Assembly: GCF_950295315.1 (NCBI RefSeq)
Contig: NC_080175.1
Location: 62,352,487-62,416,486 of the forward strand
Length of the DNA stretch: 64,000 nt
DNA from: Erinaceus europaeus
Taxonomy: Eukaryota; Chordata; Mammalia; Eulipotyphla; Erinaceidae
Direction of reading: 5' to 3'
The position numbers and the translations under genes were made by a program. This document shows, piece by piece, positions 44,417-55,799 of the stretch (the first letter of the stretch is position 1; every line of letters starts with the position of its first letter). The notes beneath the pieces were generated by a model. That model did no database searches. It saw only the letters and a list, made by a program, of their open reading frames with translations, and was not told the origin of the DNA.

Positions 44417-44812
44417 CCTCCCTCCCCCCTCCCTCCCTCTCTCCCCCTCCCTCCCTCTCCCTCTCCCTCCCTCTCCCTCCCTCCCTCCTCCCTCCTCCCT
44501 CTCCCTCTCTCCCTCTCTCTCTCCCTCTCCCTCTCTCCCTCTCTCTCTCCCTCTCCCTCTCTCCCTCTCTCTGTCTCCATTTCCCTCCCTCTCCCTCTCT
44601 CCCTCTCACCTCCCCCTCCCATCCCCCTCTCCCTATCCCTCTCTCTCTTCCTGTCTTTCTCTGTCCTCTCCCAGTTTTTCTCTATCCTATATAATACAAA
44701 TAGGAAAAACAAAAAGAAAAAGGAAAGGGAAAAAAAGGACCACTGGGAGCAGTGGATTCAAAGGGCTGGCACAGAGCCCCAGCAATGACCCTGGCGGCAA
44801 AAACAAAAAGAA
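44268..44812 (+). mobile_element. SINE, type 1 long subfamily, with huge CT expansion
   Basis: Head CCAGTTGGTGGCACACCCTG, TTGCAGGAAGACACTTC, TGAAGCAGGTCTGAAG, then about 280 bases of CT/CCT repeat (44378-44660) replacing the short CT body. The extended 3' module follows: CCACTGGGAGCAGTGGATTC, GGCTGGCACAGAGCCCCAGC, AATGACCCTGGCGGC and the A-rich tail. Arginine/serine-rich open frames here are repeat artefacts. Confidence 0.85.
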
Positions 44813-44907
44813 AAGAAAAGAAAAGAAAAGAAAGGAAAGGAAAGGAAAGGAAAGGAAAGGAAAGGAAAGGAAAGGAAAGGAAAGGAAAGGAAAGAAGGAA
44901 GGAAAGA

Positions 44908-44949
<42 letters not shown>

Positions 44950-45052
44950 AAGGGAGGAGTGTTATCTTCCTACCTTCCTTTTCTTTCCTTCTTTCTTTCT
45001 TTCTCCCTCCCTTCCTCAGTCCAGAAAAAAGAAGGAAAAAAAGGAAGAAAGA
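44800..45052. repeat. (AAAGG)n, (GA)n and facing pyrimidine tract
   Basis: The SINE A-tail grades into AAAAG then AAAGG pentamers (to about 44895), GAAGGA units and (GA)n (44909-44945). After a ~20-base spacer come TTCC/TTTC units (44971-45016) on the same strand, then purines again (45024-45056). Confidence 0.95.
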
Positions 45053-46051
45053 GAATGCTATAAAAAGATACCAAGTAAAGTCACTTCACAAAAAGTAACA
45101 TTATTAAATTTAAGGAGAAATTTTGAGTATGCATACCCAAGATAATGGCATAACAGCAGAGCACAATAAAAATAAATGTTTCATTCATTACATAAAAAAA
45201 TCAATATTAAGAATATCAAACAAAACCACTTCAGCTATTATTTAGGGGCTAAATAAAGTTCTAATTTTTTCTGACCCTGTCTTCAGTGATTTATGTACCT
45301 TTAAGATGGAAACTACATCTATTTACTTTGCTTGCTAGCTTCTACTTGGAGCATAGTACAATGTGTCATAATTATTCCATGGAATGCAAATGAACAGGCC
45401 AATACTCATTATATCATGATAAAATAGTAAAATATTCAAAATATTTTGTAATATTTAGCTCTGCATTTTAATTAAATCTATTTAGTTATGGTATTCACTA
45501 ATATCACTTTTTTACATGACTAGTTCAACCCCTATGAATATGAATACAAGAACTTAAGTTTAGTATCCAATGACTACTAAAATATTTTTTAAATTGGAAC
45601 ATTTATGGGATATGCTAGTTGAAATATCTAAAAGCAAATGAAATTTTACAGATGATGCTATTTAAGGAGATACAGTGAAAAGTAACTAGTGAAAAAATAG
45701 ATGATAAAAGTATGGATATGCAGGTAGAAAAAAGCTTCCTATATTTATTCTGGTTATTTCTATATATGTATTCTAGTTTGAAACCATAATATTTTCATTC
45801 AAAATATATTTTAATGCTAATCCTCCAACATACATTAAGTCATATGAATATTTAACAATTGTGGATTAGATTTATTTATAAGCTTATACAAGTCAATCTG
45901 TTATAATAAATTATTCTTCTAAATGATAAAAAGCAGTCATCCTGATTACCATCACAATAGTACAATTTAAAACATGTATCATTTAATATTGAAATGACAG
46001 TAAATCATAGTATGCCAATTATTTTCTATTATTTTATCAGTAGAATGTGAT
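45053..46051. other. AT-rich unique sequence; possible L2/MIR3 end near 45300
   Basis: TTGGAGCATAGTACAATGTG and TTCCATGGAATGCAAATGAA follow the CCTGGCACATAGTAGG..TGAATGAATGAA pattern at the 3' end of L2/MIR3. Weak. Confidence 0.3.
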
Positions 46052-46452
46052 TTTTTTTTTCTATTCTGTTGGGAGGATCAATGGTTGACAGTAAGTACAG
46101 TTGTTGACATGAGTAAAATTTCTCTTCTCACAATGATAGATGTTTGTCAAAAACTCTCATCCCCTGCCTAGATCCCCCATTCATTTCATGTACCAAGACC
46201 TAAAAGACCCCTCCCTTCCCTACTGCCACTAGAGTCCTTTGCTTTTGGTGCAAAACACCAAACCCAGTCCAAGTTTTGCTTTGTGTTTCTACTTTCTGTT
46301 CTTGTTTCTCAAGTTCTGATCATCATAAGTTCATCCCATATTCATCCTTTTCTTTCTGACTTTTTGATTTAAAGTGATTCCCTCAAGCTTCCCTCAAGAT
46401 GAGGTCAAGAAGGAGAGTTTATCATTCTGAAAAACTGATTAGTATTCCATTC

Positions 46453-46492
<40 letters not shown>

Positions 46493-46960
46493 CAACTTTC
46501 TCAGCTACTCATTTGTTGTTGGATATCTAGGTTGCTTCCAAGATTGGGCTACTATAAATTGTGCTGCTATTAACAGTAAGTATACACAAATCACTTTGGA
46601 TGGGTTTGTTTGACTTCTTAGGATATATCCACAGGGAAGGAACAACTGGGTTATAAGTAGGTCCATTTCTAGCCTTTCAATAGTTGTCCAGACTGTTCTC
46701 CACAGGGGTTGGACCAATTTACACTGACACTAGCAGAGTGAAATGGTTCCTTTACCCTTCTAATCTCTCTAGAATCTGTTATTACTATCCTTTCTGATGT
46801 ATGGCATTCTCAGAGGGGTAAAGTGGTATTTCATTGTTGTCCTTATTTGCATTCCTCTGACAATCAATTATTTTGAGCATTTTTTTCATGGACGTTGGCA
46901 TTTTAGACCTGTTCTTTGGTGAATATTCTGTCTTTACTTTTTTTCTTAGTTCTTGATCGA
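46052..46960 (-). mobile_element. 5'-truncated old L1 (3'UTR and ORF2 C-terminus)
   Basis: T-rich start at 46052, 3'UTR (CCCCTCCCTTCCCTACTGCC, TTTGCTTTTGGTGCAAAACA), then the ORF2 end in reverse: TATTCCATTCTGTGTATATG, CTCATTTGTTGTTGGATATC, GATATATCCACAGGGAAGG, GACAATCAATTATTTTGAGC. It has the same layout as 3637-4780. A (TG)n at 46458-46490 expands the TGTGTATATATA site. Frames are broken. Confidence 0.85.
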
Positions 46961-47827
46961 AAGCTTATCGTATAAATTCCTAATCCATCCTTACCTTATA
47001 ACTTAATGCCATATAAATTTGTGGTTCTAAGTATGAGGATATTTACAGTTTTTCTAATAAAAATATTTCTAAACAATGCTATATAACAATGAGTTAACCA
47101 ATGATCAAACAGAGCAAGTATATTTGTTTCTTGAAATATAAAAAATAGTCTATGAAATATTTTACCATAATAAGATGAAGTGAATTATATTTATCTAAGG
47201 GTATGTTATAGTCTTCATAATAAGTAACAGACAACTCATTATTCAATTATTAATTCATATATAAAAAGGAAAGTTCATTCTGCCAATGGAGCAGATCATG
47301 TTACCAAGACAGGTTGTGGAACTTCACTTCATACGTCAAATAGTTGTTGGCTTTTAGTAAATGATATTATTTTTCTTTGTGGCAGCTTTTAAAAGAGACA
47401 GTAGTATGTGATAATTAATTTCACATTTATATGTATATAAATATATAGGCTTCCTAATACAGTATGTAATAAACATAGAATACTTTCACATTTAAATAAC
47501 TATATATGCACATATTATCAAAATTGTACCAACAATGCTTTATGCATACATTTCCTTCCCTTATCATGTGTAAATTTACTTACCTAGATGCAAATAGCTT
47601 TAAATATCCCCAATAACAAGGCAACATTCTAAATAAATTTGGTATCTATGTCATATAGTTAGTCTAGTGGTTCGCTTACAATACAAAGATGATGAATAAT
47701 CTTTAATCAAAAATAAAGTAATTTGGGATTTCTATAGAACCTTGACGACCAACTAACACTTAACTGAGTGCATCAATACTTTCCAATGCTTTCAGCTTAT
47801 TGCTTGCACTCATTTGTTAGATATATT
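46961..47827. other. AT-rich unique sequence
   Basis: Nothing recognised. Confidence 0.45.
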
Positions 47828-48010
47828 TTATTTTTGCCACCACTGGGGCTTCAATGTTCCAGACTGATATTTCTTCAAAATGAAAAAAATAGAGAGACAG
47901 ACACAGAGAAAGACAACACAGAGCCAAAGTTTCAGTGCAGAGTGGACTAGACTAGAACATGAGTCATGTCCATGACAAAGCAAGAACACACAAGTAAGTT
48001 ATTTTGTCAG
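47828..48010 (-). mobile_element. SINE, type 4, degenerate
   Basis: TTTTATTTTTGCCACCACTG..GGGCTTCAATG, AATAGAGAGACAGACACAGA, AGAGCCAAAGTTTCAGTGCA, AGAACATGAGTCATGTCCAT, in the order of the reversed type 4 element. Confidence 0.55.
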
Positions 48011-48630
48011 TCCTTTTATAGCTTAGCACTTTACAATCTAATTGATCCCGTTCTATGTTACAATTTCCTTTAGTTTTTATACTTAAAATATTGGTAACAT
48101 CAGAAGAGTCAAATTCCCCATTAGAAAATTATTTTTACAATATCACCTTATATCTATATTGATTTTCCTGTAGCTAGAGGTACAAACAATATCATGACAA
48201 AAGTTCAAGCTTCATTTACTAACTATATATTATTTCTCAGATGATAGAACCCAATAATAATCAGACATGCAACAGCAATAATAAATATATATTGATTTGA
48301 CCCAGACAGTTTTAAGGCATATCTGTCTCCCTATCTGTATTTATATAGTGTATGTTATAATACACTCACAATAAGCATATAGTATAATTCAAATTAGGAT
48401 GTCACTTTAAATGGATTACTATTTATAAAAATAAGTTTGAAGACTTGAAGTCAAGATCCCTATTATCTGTGAAGGACAATCTAATGAAAAATAAATATCC
48501 CAACTCTAAAATCTTATCATAAGTTATAGTACATATTGATTTGTGAAGAAGATAAATCCATCAGCAAAATGTGGATCTTGTCTAACTTTGCAAAATTTGC
48601 CATACTGCAGAGAACACTCCAAGAGAAAGT
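48011..48630. other. AT-rich unique sequence
   Basis: Nothing recognised. Confidence 0.45.
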
Positions 48631-48695
48631 AGTGTCCTTGTGTCCCTAATTTGAAATTCATTCACTGATCAAAGGGACACTAAAACAAGGACACT
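48631..48695. repeat. Imperfect inverted repeat (hairpin)
   Basis: AGTGTCCTTG+TGTCCC at 48631-48646 pairs with GGGACA at 48674-48679 and CAAGGACACT at 48686-48695, giving 16 perfect base pairs with a 6-base bulge (CTAAAA) and a 27-base loop. No tail, TSD or known family seen. Confidence 0.85.
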
Positions 48696-49619
48696 CCCAG
48701 CTCAGTAAATCTGGAGACAGGTCACAGAGGCACCTGTTCTCCAAATACCTATTTAATTAGGTCATTTGGTACATATGCCATACATTGGGGAGCTCTTAAT
48801 TTTTATTAGAAGCATTAATCTAGCTAAGATTTTGTGAATTAAAATTATCTTTGAAATGAAATAGAGCATATCTTTGTCTAATTTTCTCAAATTTATGGAA
48901 TCTAATTCTTACATATAAACAAATTTTAATTAGTAAGAATAAATACGTTAGTTGTAGTATACATTCTAGTCATAATAGCCACTTATGCGACCTTGAACAA
49001 TAATTTGATCTCAACTGATTATATACTATGAATACAGAAATGGCTAACAATGGCTTTCCTCTTTGGGACTTGGGAAACTCTGTTGTGTACTCATTACATG
49101 AATATCTTTCAACCACAACTTTTGAAAAATATATATATTACAAATTCCTGATCAGTAGAATTCATATGTACTAACTAGTTATAATTAAAACAAAATTGTG
49201 ACATTAGGGCAATCATCTCCAAAAACCTGAGATGATTACTTCTCAATTTTCTGGAACACAATAAAGAATTCCATTTTCAGAAATTGTTTGCATGAATTTC
49301 TAATAAACAAGCAATCAAAGTTAGAGAAATACTTCACTTCTCAGAGGGTTCTGCACCTCCAGCAATTGCTAAATTGGCTTGTGATTGTGATTATTTGCAG
49401 GTGGGGGTAGGATGCTTGGATGGTGAAAATAATTAATAACTGACAAGAAGCCATAATGGAATCATTCCTTTACACATAAATAGCAGAGAGGAAGTGCAAT
49501 TTTTAACAAATGCTGTGACTGAGAAACTTCAAAGAAATCTTTCTGCAAATCACACTCCAGAAAAGTTTCAGATCATTTAAAAAAAAAAAAAAAGAAAGAA
49601 AGAATGAAGAATGATTGAT
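48696..49619. other. AT-rich unique sequence
   Basis: Nothing recognised. Confidence 0.45.
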
Positions 49620-49796
49620 AATGTTAAGTCTGTTGGTCTGACTCTCATTTTACTATACTTGAAACTAAGACTGAGAACTCAGTGGTACATCCATGAGTTA
49701 ACCTCACAATGTTAAAGTCTGTTGGTCTGACTCTCGTTTTACTATACTTGAAACTAAGACTAAGAACTCAGTGGTACATCCATGAGTTAACCTCAC
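49620..49796. repeat. 88/89-bp tandem duplication
   Basis: Unit 1 at 49620-49707 and unit 2 at 49708-49796, each running from AATGTTAAGTCTGTTGG (AATGTTAAAGTCTG in unit 2) to GAGTTAACCTCAC. They differ by one inserted A and two transitions, about 97 percent identical. AATGTT starts a third unit that then diverges. Confidence 0.97.
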
Positions 49797-49849
49797 AATG
49801 TTTTTACTGTTGATATCCCCTAGGCATCACTACTTTGAGCCAACACTTT

Positions 49850-49975
49850 TCAAATGGAAAGAATCAGACAGAGAGAGGGGAAAATATTTCAGCATGAAAA
49901 CTTCTTCTAGTGTGGTAGGGTTCAAACTCTAAGCTTGGTCAAGCACACATGCTACTTTGATTGCCCTAATGTTAT
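49850..49975 (-). mobile_element. SINE remnant, type 4
   Basis: AAGAATCAGACAGAGAGAGG, TCTTCTAGTGTGGTAGGGTT..CAAACTCTAAGCTTGG (B-box side), ATGCTACTTTGATTGCCC. Diverged. Confidence 0.5.
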
Positions 49976-50195
49976 AATTCTTTTTTGTTTGTTTGTTTGT
50001 TTCAGTTTTTATTTTATTTTCCCATATAATTTATTGGATATTTAATAATTTATTGTAGTTTTTGGCAAATTAATATGACTTCTTATCTCCCATGATAGGT
50101 GTCTTCAGAACAATCTGTCAACTCAGGTCCTTTTTCACCATCATGCATCAGGAACTCAATGCCATTTGTGTTTCCAGGTAACTATAAGCCTCAGT
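49976..50195. other. T-rich unique sequence
   Basis: TTTGTTTGTTTGTTTC run at about 49984-50003. TTGGCAAATTAATATGACTT..CTTATCTCCCATGATAGGTG may be another old L1 3'UTR in reverse, not resolved. Confidence 0.3.
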
Positions 50196-50203
50196 TTCTT
50201 AAC

Positions 50204-51735
50204 TTATTTTTATTAGTGATTTAATAATGATTGTAGAATAAGGAGGGGTATACTTCCATACAATTCCCTTAACCAGAGTTCCGCATCCCATCCCCTCCAT
50301 TAGAACATTCCCTCTTCTTTATCCCACTGGGAGCATGGATCCAAGATAACTACAGAGTGCAATGGGTAGGAGGTCTGGCTTCTCCACAGGGCATGGGTGT
50401 TGACAGGTTGATCTATACCTCCAATCTGTTTATATCTTTCCCTCGTGGGGCAGAGCTCAGGGAAGGTGGGGTTCTAAGACACAATGGTGAGGTCATCTGC
50501 CCAGGGAAGTCACATTGGAGTCATAGAAGCATCTGGCACTTGGTGGCTGAAAAGCATTAAGATATAAAGCAGCACAAATTGTGTAATAAGCAGGAGCCTG
50601 AAAGTAATAAGATAGCAGGTGATATTTGGGGTCTTTATGTTGGAAGAAGCTAGGAATTCCATTTTAGGCATATTCCAAAGAGTCCATGGCTTTTCTAATT
50701 TTTGCCTGAGCCAAATAGCCAATATGCATGTGGAATGAAAGTATTGTCTGGGAAGATGGTGTCAGAGTTGAGAATAGGACTATAAAGCTAGATCAGGGTA
50801 GAGAGTAGCTCCCAAATATGGGGAAAGTATATAAGTACCATTACTTTTAAACCCCATCAATCTGACCTAGGACTCATGTCTATTCATAGTTAGCATATCT
50901 AATTTTTATAAGAGGGTCCAAAATATTAAATGGAGAAAGGATGGCCTCTTTAATAAATAGTGCTGGGAAAATTGAATTGAAACATGCAGAAGAATGAAAC
51001 TAAAACACTATAACTCACCAGAAACAAAAGGAAACTCCAAATGGATCAAGGACCTGGGTGTTAGGCCAGAAACTATCAAATACTTAGAGGAAAATATTAG
51101 TGGAACTCTTTCCCACCTAAATCTCAAGGGCATCTTTGATGATACTAACCCAATTACAAGGAAGACTAAAACAAAAGTAAGCCAGTAGGACCACATCAAA
51201 TTAGAAAGCTTATGCACAGAGCAAAAGAAATCATCACCCAAAGAGGCGCTTCAAGAAATGGAGAAGATCTGTGCATGCCATATGTCAGACAAGAGGCTAA
51301 AAAAACAAAATATATTTTAAAAAATTCACCAAACTTAGCAACAAAAAAGCAATGGACCAATTCAAAAGCTGAGAGAGGATATGAACAGAATATTCACTGC
51401 AGAAGATATACGAAAGGATAATAGACATAAGAAAAACTCCAAGTCCTTGACTGTTAGAGAAATGCAAATAAAGACAACAATGAATCATACATACCACCTC
51501 ATCCCTTAAGAATGACAAACACCAGAAAGGAACAGCAACAATAAATGCTGGAGAGGTTGTGGGATCAAATGAACCCTCCTACATGTCTGTGTAAATTGGT
51601 TCAACCCTTGTGAAGAGCAGTCTGGAGAACTCTCAAAAATCTAGAAATGGACCTTCCTTATGGCCCAATAATTCCTCTCGTAGGGTATATCCTAAGGACT
51701 CAAACACACCCATCCAAAAACATATGCGTACACAA
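50204..51735 (-). mobile_element. Second twin-primed (5'-inverted) L1, 3'UTR type B
   Basis: Minus-strand 3' end and 3'UTR type B (50204 to about 50905: AGGAGGGGTATACTTCC, GTAGCTCCCAAATATGGGGA), then plus-strand ORF2 from about 50905 (AAATGGAGAAAGGATGGCCT) to about 51735 (GGACTCAAACACACCCATCC). A probable short TSD TTCTTAAC lies at 50196-50203 and 51736-51743. It is more diverged than the copy at 19026, with broken frames. Confidence 0.82.
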
Positions 51736-51743
51736 TTCTTAAC

Positions 51744-52264
51744 ATGTTCTAAGAGAAGATAGCCTTACACTATCTACATCTCTATCTTCATTATGCGTAC
51801 ATTCACTATGTAATAGATATAATGGCCATATTTTATTTCTAACATCCACTCAAGTTGAACAACTCAGGGTGTCACATACTGGTAAGTATGCATTTTCTAC
51901 CGTAAGTCATTGTTAAATGTCCCTTAACAACTCTCAGGTCTCAAATAAAAACTAATCCCCTTGATATCTAAAATTTGTCTATGTTATTATATTTTATTTT
52001 AACCTTTTATTTTTATTACTAAAAATAATAATAATAATTATGGCTGTTAAAAACATTTATTTACTTGTAAATTTATCTCATGCTCCTACCCAGCCATTGT
52101 TATTAAGATTTGTGTTTTTAACTATCTTATTTCCAGAAGATTAACAATACTCTCAAAATCCAAAAGCTCCTAATATACCAAATATAAAAGATTAAAGTGT
52201 AAAATATAAGAAAGAATTCCACTAATACTACAAAATACTGATATTAGGTTTACTTTCTATTGAT
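51744..52264. other. AT-rich unique sequence
   Basis: Nothing recognised apart from a short (AAT)n at about 52020-52036. Confidence 0.45.
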
Positions 52265-54985
52265 TTTTTTGTTATTTCCCTTATTCCTTTGTTTAATTTT
52301 TGTTATTAATCATATGTTAAAAGATTGTAAGATTATAATGTCTAGTTTGACCCCACATCCACTAACAAAGTTTTAAATCCCCACCCTTCTACCTCCAAAG
52401 ATAAACATCATAGTTCTCACAGTCTTAAAAACAGCATTTTTTTTTTTGTTTTTTGGCAAGTTAATGCGAATCATACCTCTAGATTCCACATATGAGTGAA
52501 ACCATCTGGTAGTTGTCTTTCATTTTGAATGCAGAATAGTAGTCCATGATTCCATGGAATGTATATTCCATGATTTCTGTAGCCAGTCATCTGATGATAG
52601 ACATTAGGTTGCTTTCAACCTTTTGTCAATTGTGAATACTGGAACTATGAAATAAGGGTACATATGTCCCTTCAAATTAGTGTTTGAGTGTCCCTTGGAT
52701 AAATGACTAAGTGGTATTGCTGGATCATTTTTATTTGTATAAGGACTGTCCATACACTCATCCAAAGGGCTGCATCGGTTTGCATTCGTACCAGCAGTGA
52801 ACAGAGTTCTTTTTTCTTTTCTTTTTCTTTCTTTATTATTCAGAGTTGCTTTTTCTTCAAAATCTTGCCAAAAACTGTCATTTTCGGTTTGTTGATACAT
52901 ACCATTCTCTTAGGTATGAGATGGTATCTCAACACAGTTTTCATTTGCATTTCTCTAAAGTAAAGTATTTCTTTATATGTCAATGGGCCATATGTATCTA
53001 TTCTTTTTTTTTTTTGCCCCCAGGGTTATTGCTGGGGCTTGGCTCAATATCTACAGTACAAATCCATTGTCCCTGGTGACCATTTTCTCCATTTTATTGG
53101 ATAGGACAGAGAGAAATTGAGAAAGGAGGGGGAGACAAAGAGGGAGAAAGATGTCAGCTGGCAATGTAATAAAGATAGTATGCATAAAAAAAGTTTCCCT
53201 CCTGCAGGTAAGGAGCCAGGGCTCGAACCAGGATCCTTACTTAGGTCCTTGAGCTTCCTACTATGTACGCTTAACTCTGTGTGTCACCACCCAACCCCCT
53301 ATATCTATTCTTTAGAAAACTATCTGTATAGTTCTTTGTTCCACTTTCTTATTGGATTATTTTTGCTTCTTTTGTAGATCTGCACCAATTCTGTATAGAT
53401 GTTTGGTATCCGTAGCTTGTCTGATGTGTGAAGTGCAAATATCTTCTCCCCTTTGCTAGGCTGCCTAGTTAACCTTGTGTGGTTTGTTTTTCAATGTACA
53501 GAAGGTTTTTAGTTTTCATGTAATCCCATTTCTATACTATCGTTTTCATTTCCCATGCCCATTAATTTGAGTCTCCAAATACATCTTGGTTGTGAAGGTT
53601 CTGTATAGTTACACCACTATTTTTTTCTATTAATTCTAGAGTTTCTGGCCTAATATAAAGAGCTTTAATCCATTTTGATTTGACCTTGGTGCATGGTGCT
53701 AGGTGGTGGACTCATTTCATTTTTCTACATGTGGTTGTCCAATTTTCCCAGCATCACTGGTTGAAGAGAACTTCTTTAACCCACTGACAGATTTTGTCAC
53801 CATTGTCCTAATTTAGGTGGCTGTATATGTGCAGGATCATTTCTAGGTTTTTGATCCTGTTCCATTGATGGAAGTGTTCATTTTTATTCCTGTACCATGT
53901 TGTTTTCATTACTATTGATCTGTAGTATAAACTGAAAATGGGGAGCATCATACCTCCATATTTTTTTCTTTTTTTTTCAGAAATACTTTGGCAATTTATG
54001 GCCCTTGTGGTTCCATACAAATTTTTGGACAATTTGTTCAATTTACTTGAAAAAAATGCCAATAGGATTTTAATCGCTATTACATTGAAATTGTAGACTG
54101 GGTTTGATAAAATGGTCATTTTAATAGTTTTTATACTTCCAATCCAGGAAAAAGTATTGCTCTTCCACTTCTGCATATCCTCCTCTATATCTTTTAGGAA
54201 TGTCCTAAATTTTTGTTGTTATGGTCTGTCACCTCCTGCAAGAAATTCATCTTAAGGAATTTTATTGTTTTGGGTTTGATTGTAAATGGGATTGAGTCTT
54301 TTATTTCCCTTTCTCTGACTCTTTGTTTGTATACAGAAATGCTACATAGTTATGTCTAATGATTTTGTATCCTGCTACTTTACTGAATTTATTAGTTCCA
54401 GTAGGGTTTTTTCTTTGTTTGTTCCTTTGTTTTGTTTTGTGAAGTCTTGAATGTGAATGTGCTATAGCCAAGGTGTTTGATTTCCCTGTTGATATATCTT
54501 GGTGGGGGAGGGGATATTTTCCCTGCGTTACCAGGCAGCTCAGTATCCTTGCTGTCAATATAGGGTCTTCCTGCTACTGTTACAGCCTCTGTGGGGCAAC
54601 AGCATTGGAAACTCAAGAAGTTACAGTTGTAAATTGGTAAGTTTTCAGCTGAGTTCTTTGTTGCTTACACTTGAAATCAGAGGTGGTGAAACTCAGCTGC
54701 CAAACTCCCAATTTGGTGTCAAGTGTCTCAGAGCACAGCTTTTTAGTTTTGAAAATCACTCCCTCACCTTCTTTCCATCCACAAGCTTTTGTTGTCATCC
54801 CAGCAGGAAGCACTGTGGCTAAGGGATTCCATTTACCTGTTTGTATATCTTGTTGAGAGATGGGAGATTTTATCCTGTATTACTAGGCTGCATTAGTGCT
54901 TTTGATGTCAGTATAGGGTCTCCCTGCTATTGTTCTAACCTGGGAGGACGGGGTTGCGGCCTTGGAGAGTTACTTTATCTTTAAT
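52265..54985 (-). mobile_element. Old L1, internally deleted, with 5'UTR-like units
   Basis: In reverse order: 3'UTR (CCCCACCCTTCTACCTCCAA), ORF2 C-terminus (52480-52975, 53314-53800) and part of the reverse transcriptase region to about 54450 (the complement of 54301-54400 gives K-V-A-G-Y-K-I and F-L-Y-T-N-K-E-S-E). Next come two related 5'UTR-like units (54470-54620, 54815-54985). ORF1 and the N-terminal two thirds of ORF2 are absent. Either an internal deletion happened, or a truncated L1 landed beside another L1's 5'UTR. A SINE interrupts at 53007-53301. Confidence 0.72.
53007..53301 (-). mobile_element. SINE, type 1 long subfamily
   Basis: Poly T, then GCCCCCAGGGTTATTGCTGG..GGCTTGG, CCTGGTGACCATTTTCTCC, TATTGGATAGGACAGAGAGA, TCCTGCAGGTAAGGAGCCA, GGGCTCGAACCAGGATCC (B box), head CACCACCCAACCCCCTA. 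TSD TATCTATTCTTT at 52995-53006 and 53302-53313, perfect. About 40 bases of the middle are replaced by TCAGCTGGCAATGTAATAAA. Confidence 0.92.
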
Positions 54986-55478
54986 GTGCAAAGAAAAAAC
55001 AAGGCTTAAGGCCCCCAAAATTCCTTGCCTGCCTTCCTCCAACAATGTGCTGCTTTGTAAGTACCAAAATGATGCCAGCTGGCACTGAGCATGGCTTTTA
55101 ACTTTGAGATTGTTCCTTCAGTCCTGACCAGGCCTGCCTGTACCCACTTGTGGGTAAGTAAGTACTTAAGACGTATCCCTTTTATTCCTTTTCTTTTAAG
55201 GTATCTCACAAAATTTAAGGTAGGTAACATTATAAACTGGGAAATTCATTGTCTCCTGTGACACATTCACATACATCTTCTATTACTTCATAGTAATAAT
55301 TACAGCAATTATATGATTCTTAGACTATACTGATAGACAGGGTTCAGGGTTTAGAATCAAGTTAATGTTCTTCACTGGTTCACAAATATTTTAAAGCTAA
55401 TTACTTTTACTACAGAACTTATTTTGTCAGCAGTAGATAAAAAGGAAATATTAAAGAAAGATGAACACTGAACCACTA

Positions 55479-55481
<3 letters not shown>
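54986..55481. other. Unique sequence
   Basis: No gene recognised. A somewhat GC-richer stretch at 55010-55140 may still belong to the L1 5'UTR-like region. Confidence 0.35.

Positions 55482-55557
<76 letters not shown>
55482..55557. repeat. (TG)n(AG)n compound microsatellite
   Basis: About 25 TG units followed by 11 AG units. Confidence 0.97.
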
Positions 55558-55604
55558 CTGAGACTCCAGGACAGTTTTGCTTGACTTTTTCGAGTTTCTG
55601 CCTT

Positions 55605-55669
55605 AGCAAAGTGAAAAATAGGAGTTCCAGTGGTGCAATTGGTTAGCTCATACAGCAAAGTGAAAAATA
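55605..55669 (+). repeat. tRNA-like 33-mer between 16-bp direct repeats
   Basis: The perfect 16-bp direct repeat AGCAAAGTGAAAAATA (55605-55620 and 55654-55669) brackets 33 bases (55621-55653) containing CCAGTGGTGCAATTGGTTAG, very like the D-arm (A box) half of a tRNA such as tRNA-Ile(UAU). There is no A-tail. Either a tRNA 5'-half-like piece or truncated SINE head was inserted with a TSD, or a local duplication occurred. Confidence 0.7.
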
Positions 55670-55799
55670 ACAAATATAACACCCCTGTAAATGCATAAGG
55701 CAAGGAGTTAAGTAGATAGCAACACACTGATGGGTATTTATTATAGTAAAATGATAAAGTGTCAAGAACAACAGGAAAAATCACTTGGGAGGTTATGAT

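Noticed and set aside
44289..44788. Arginine/glutamate- and serine/proline-rich open frames
   Set aside because: They are read-through of the CT/GA simple repeat on both strands, not proteins.
54499..54822. 107-codon open frame
   Set aside because: It lies antisense in the L1 5'UTR-like units, without family resemblance or context.
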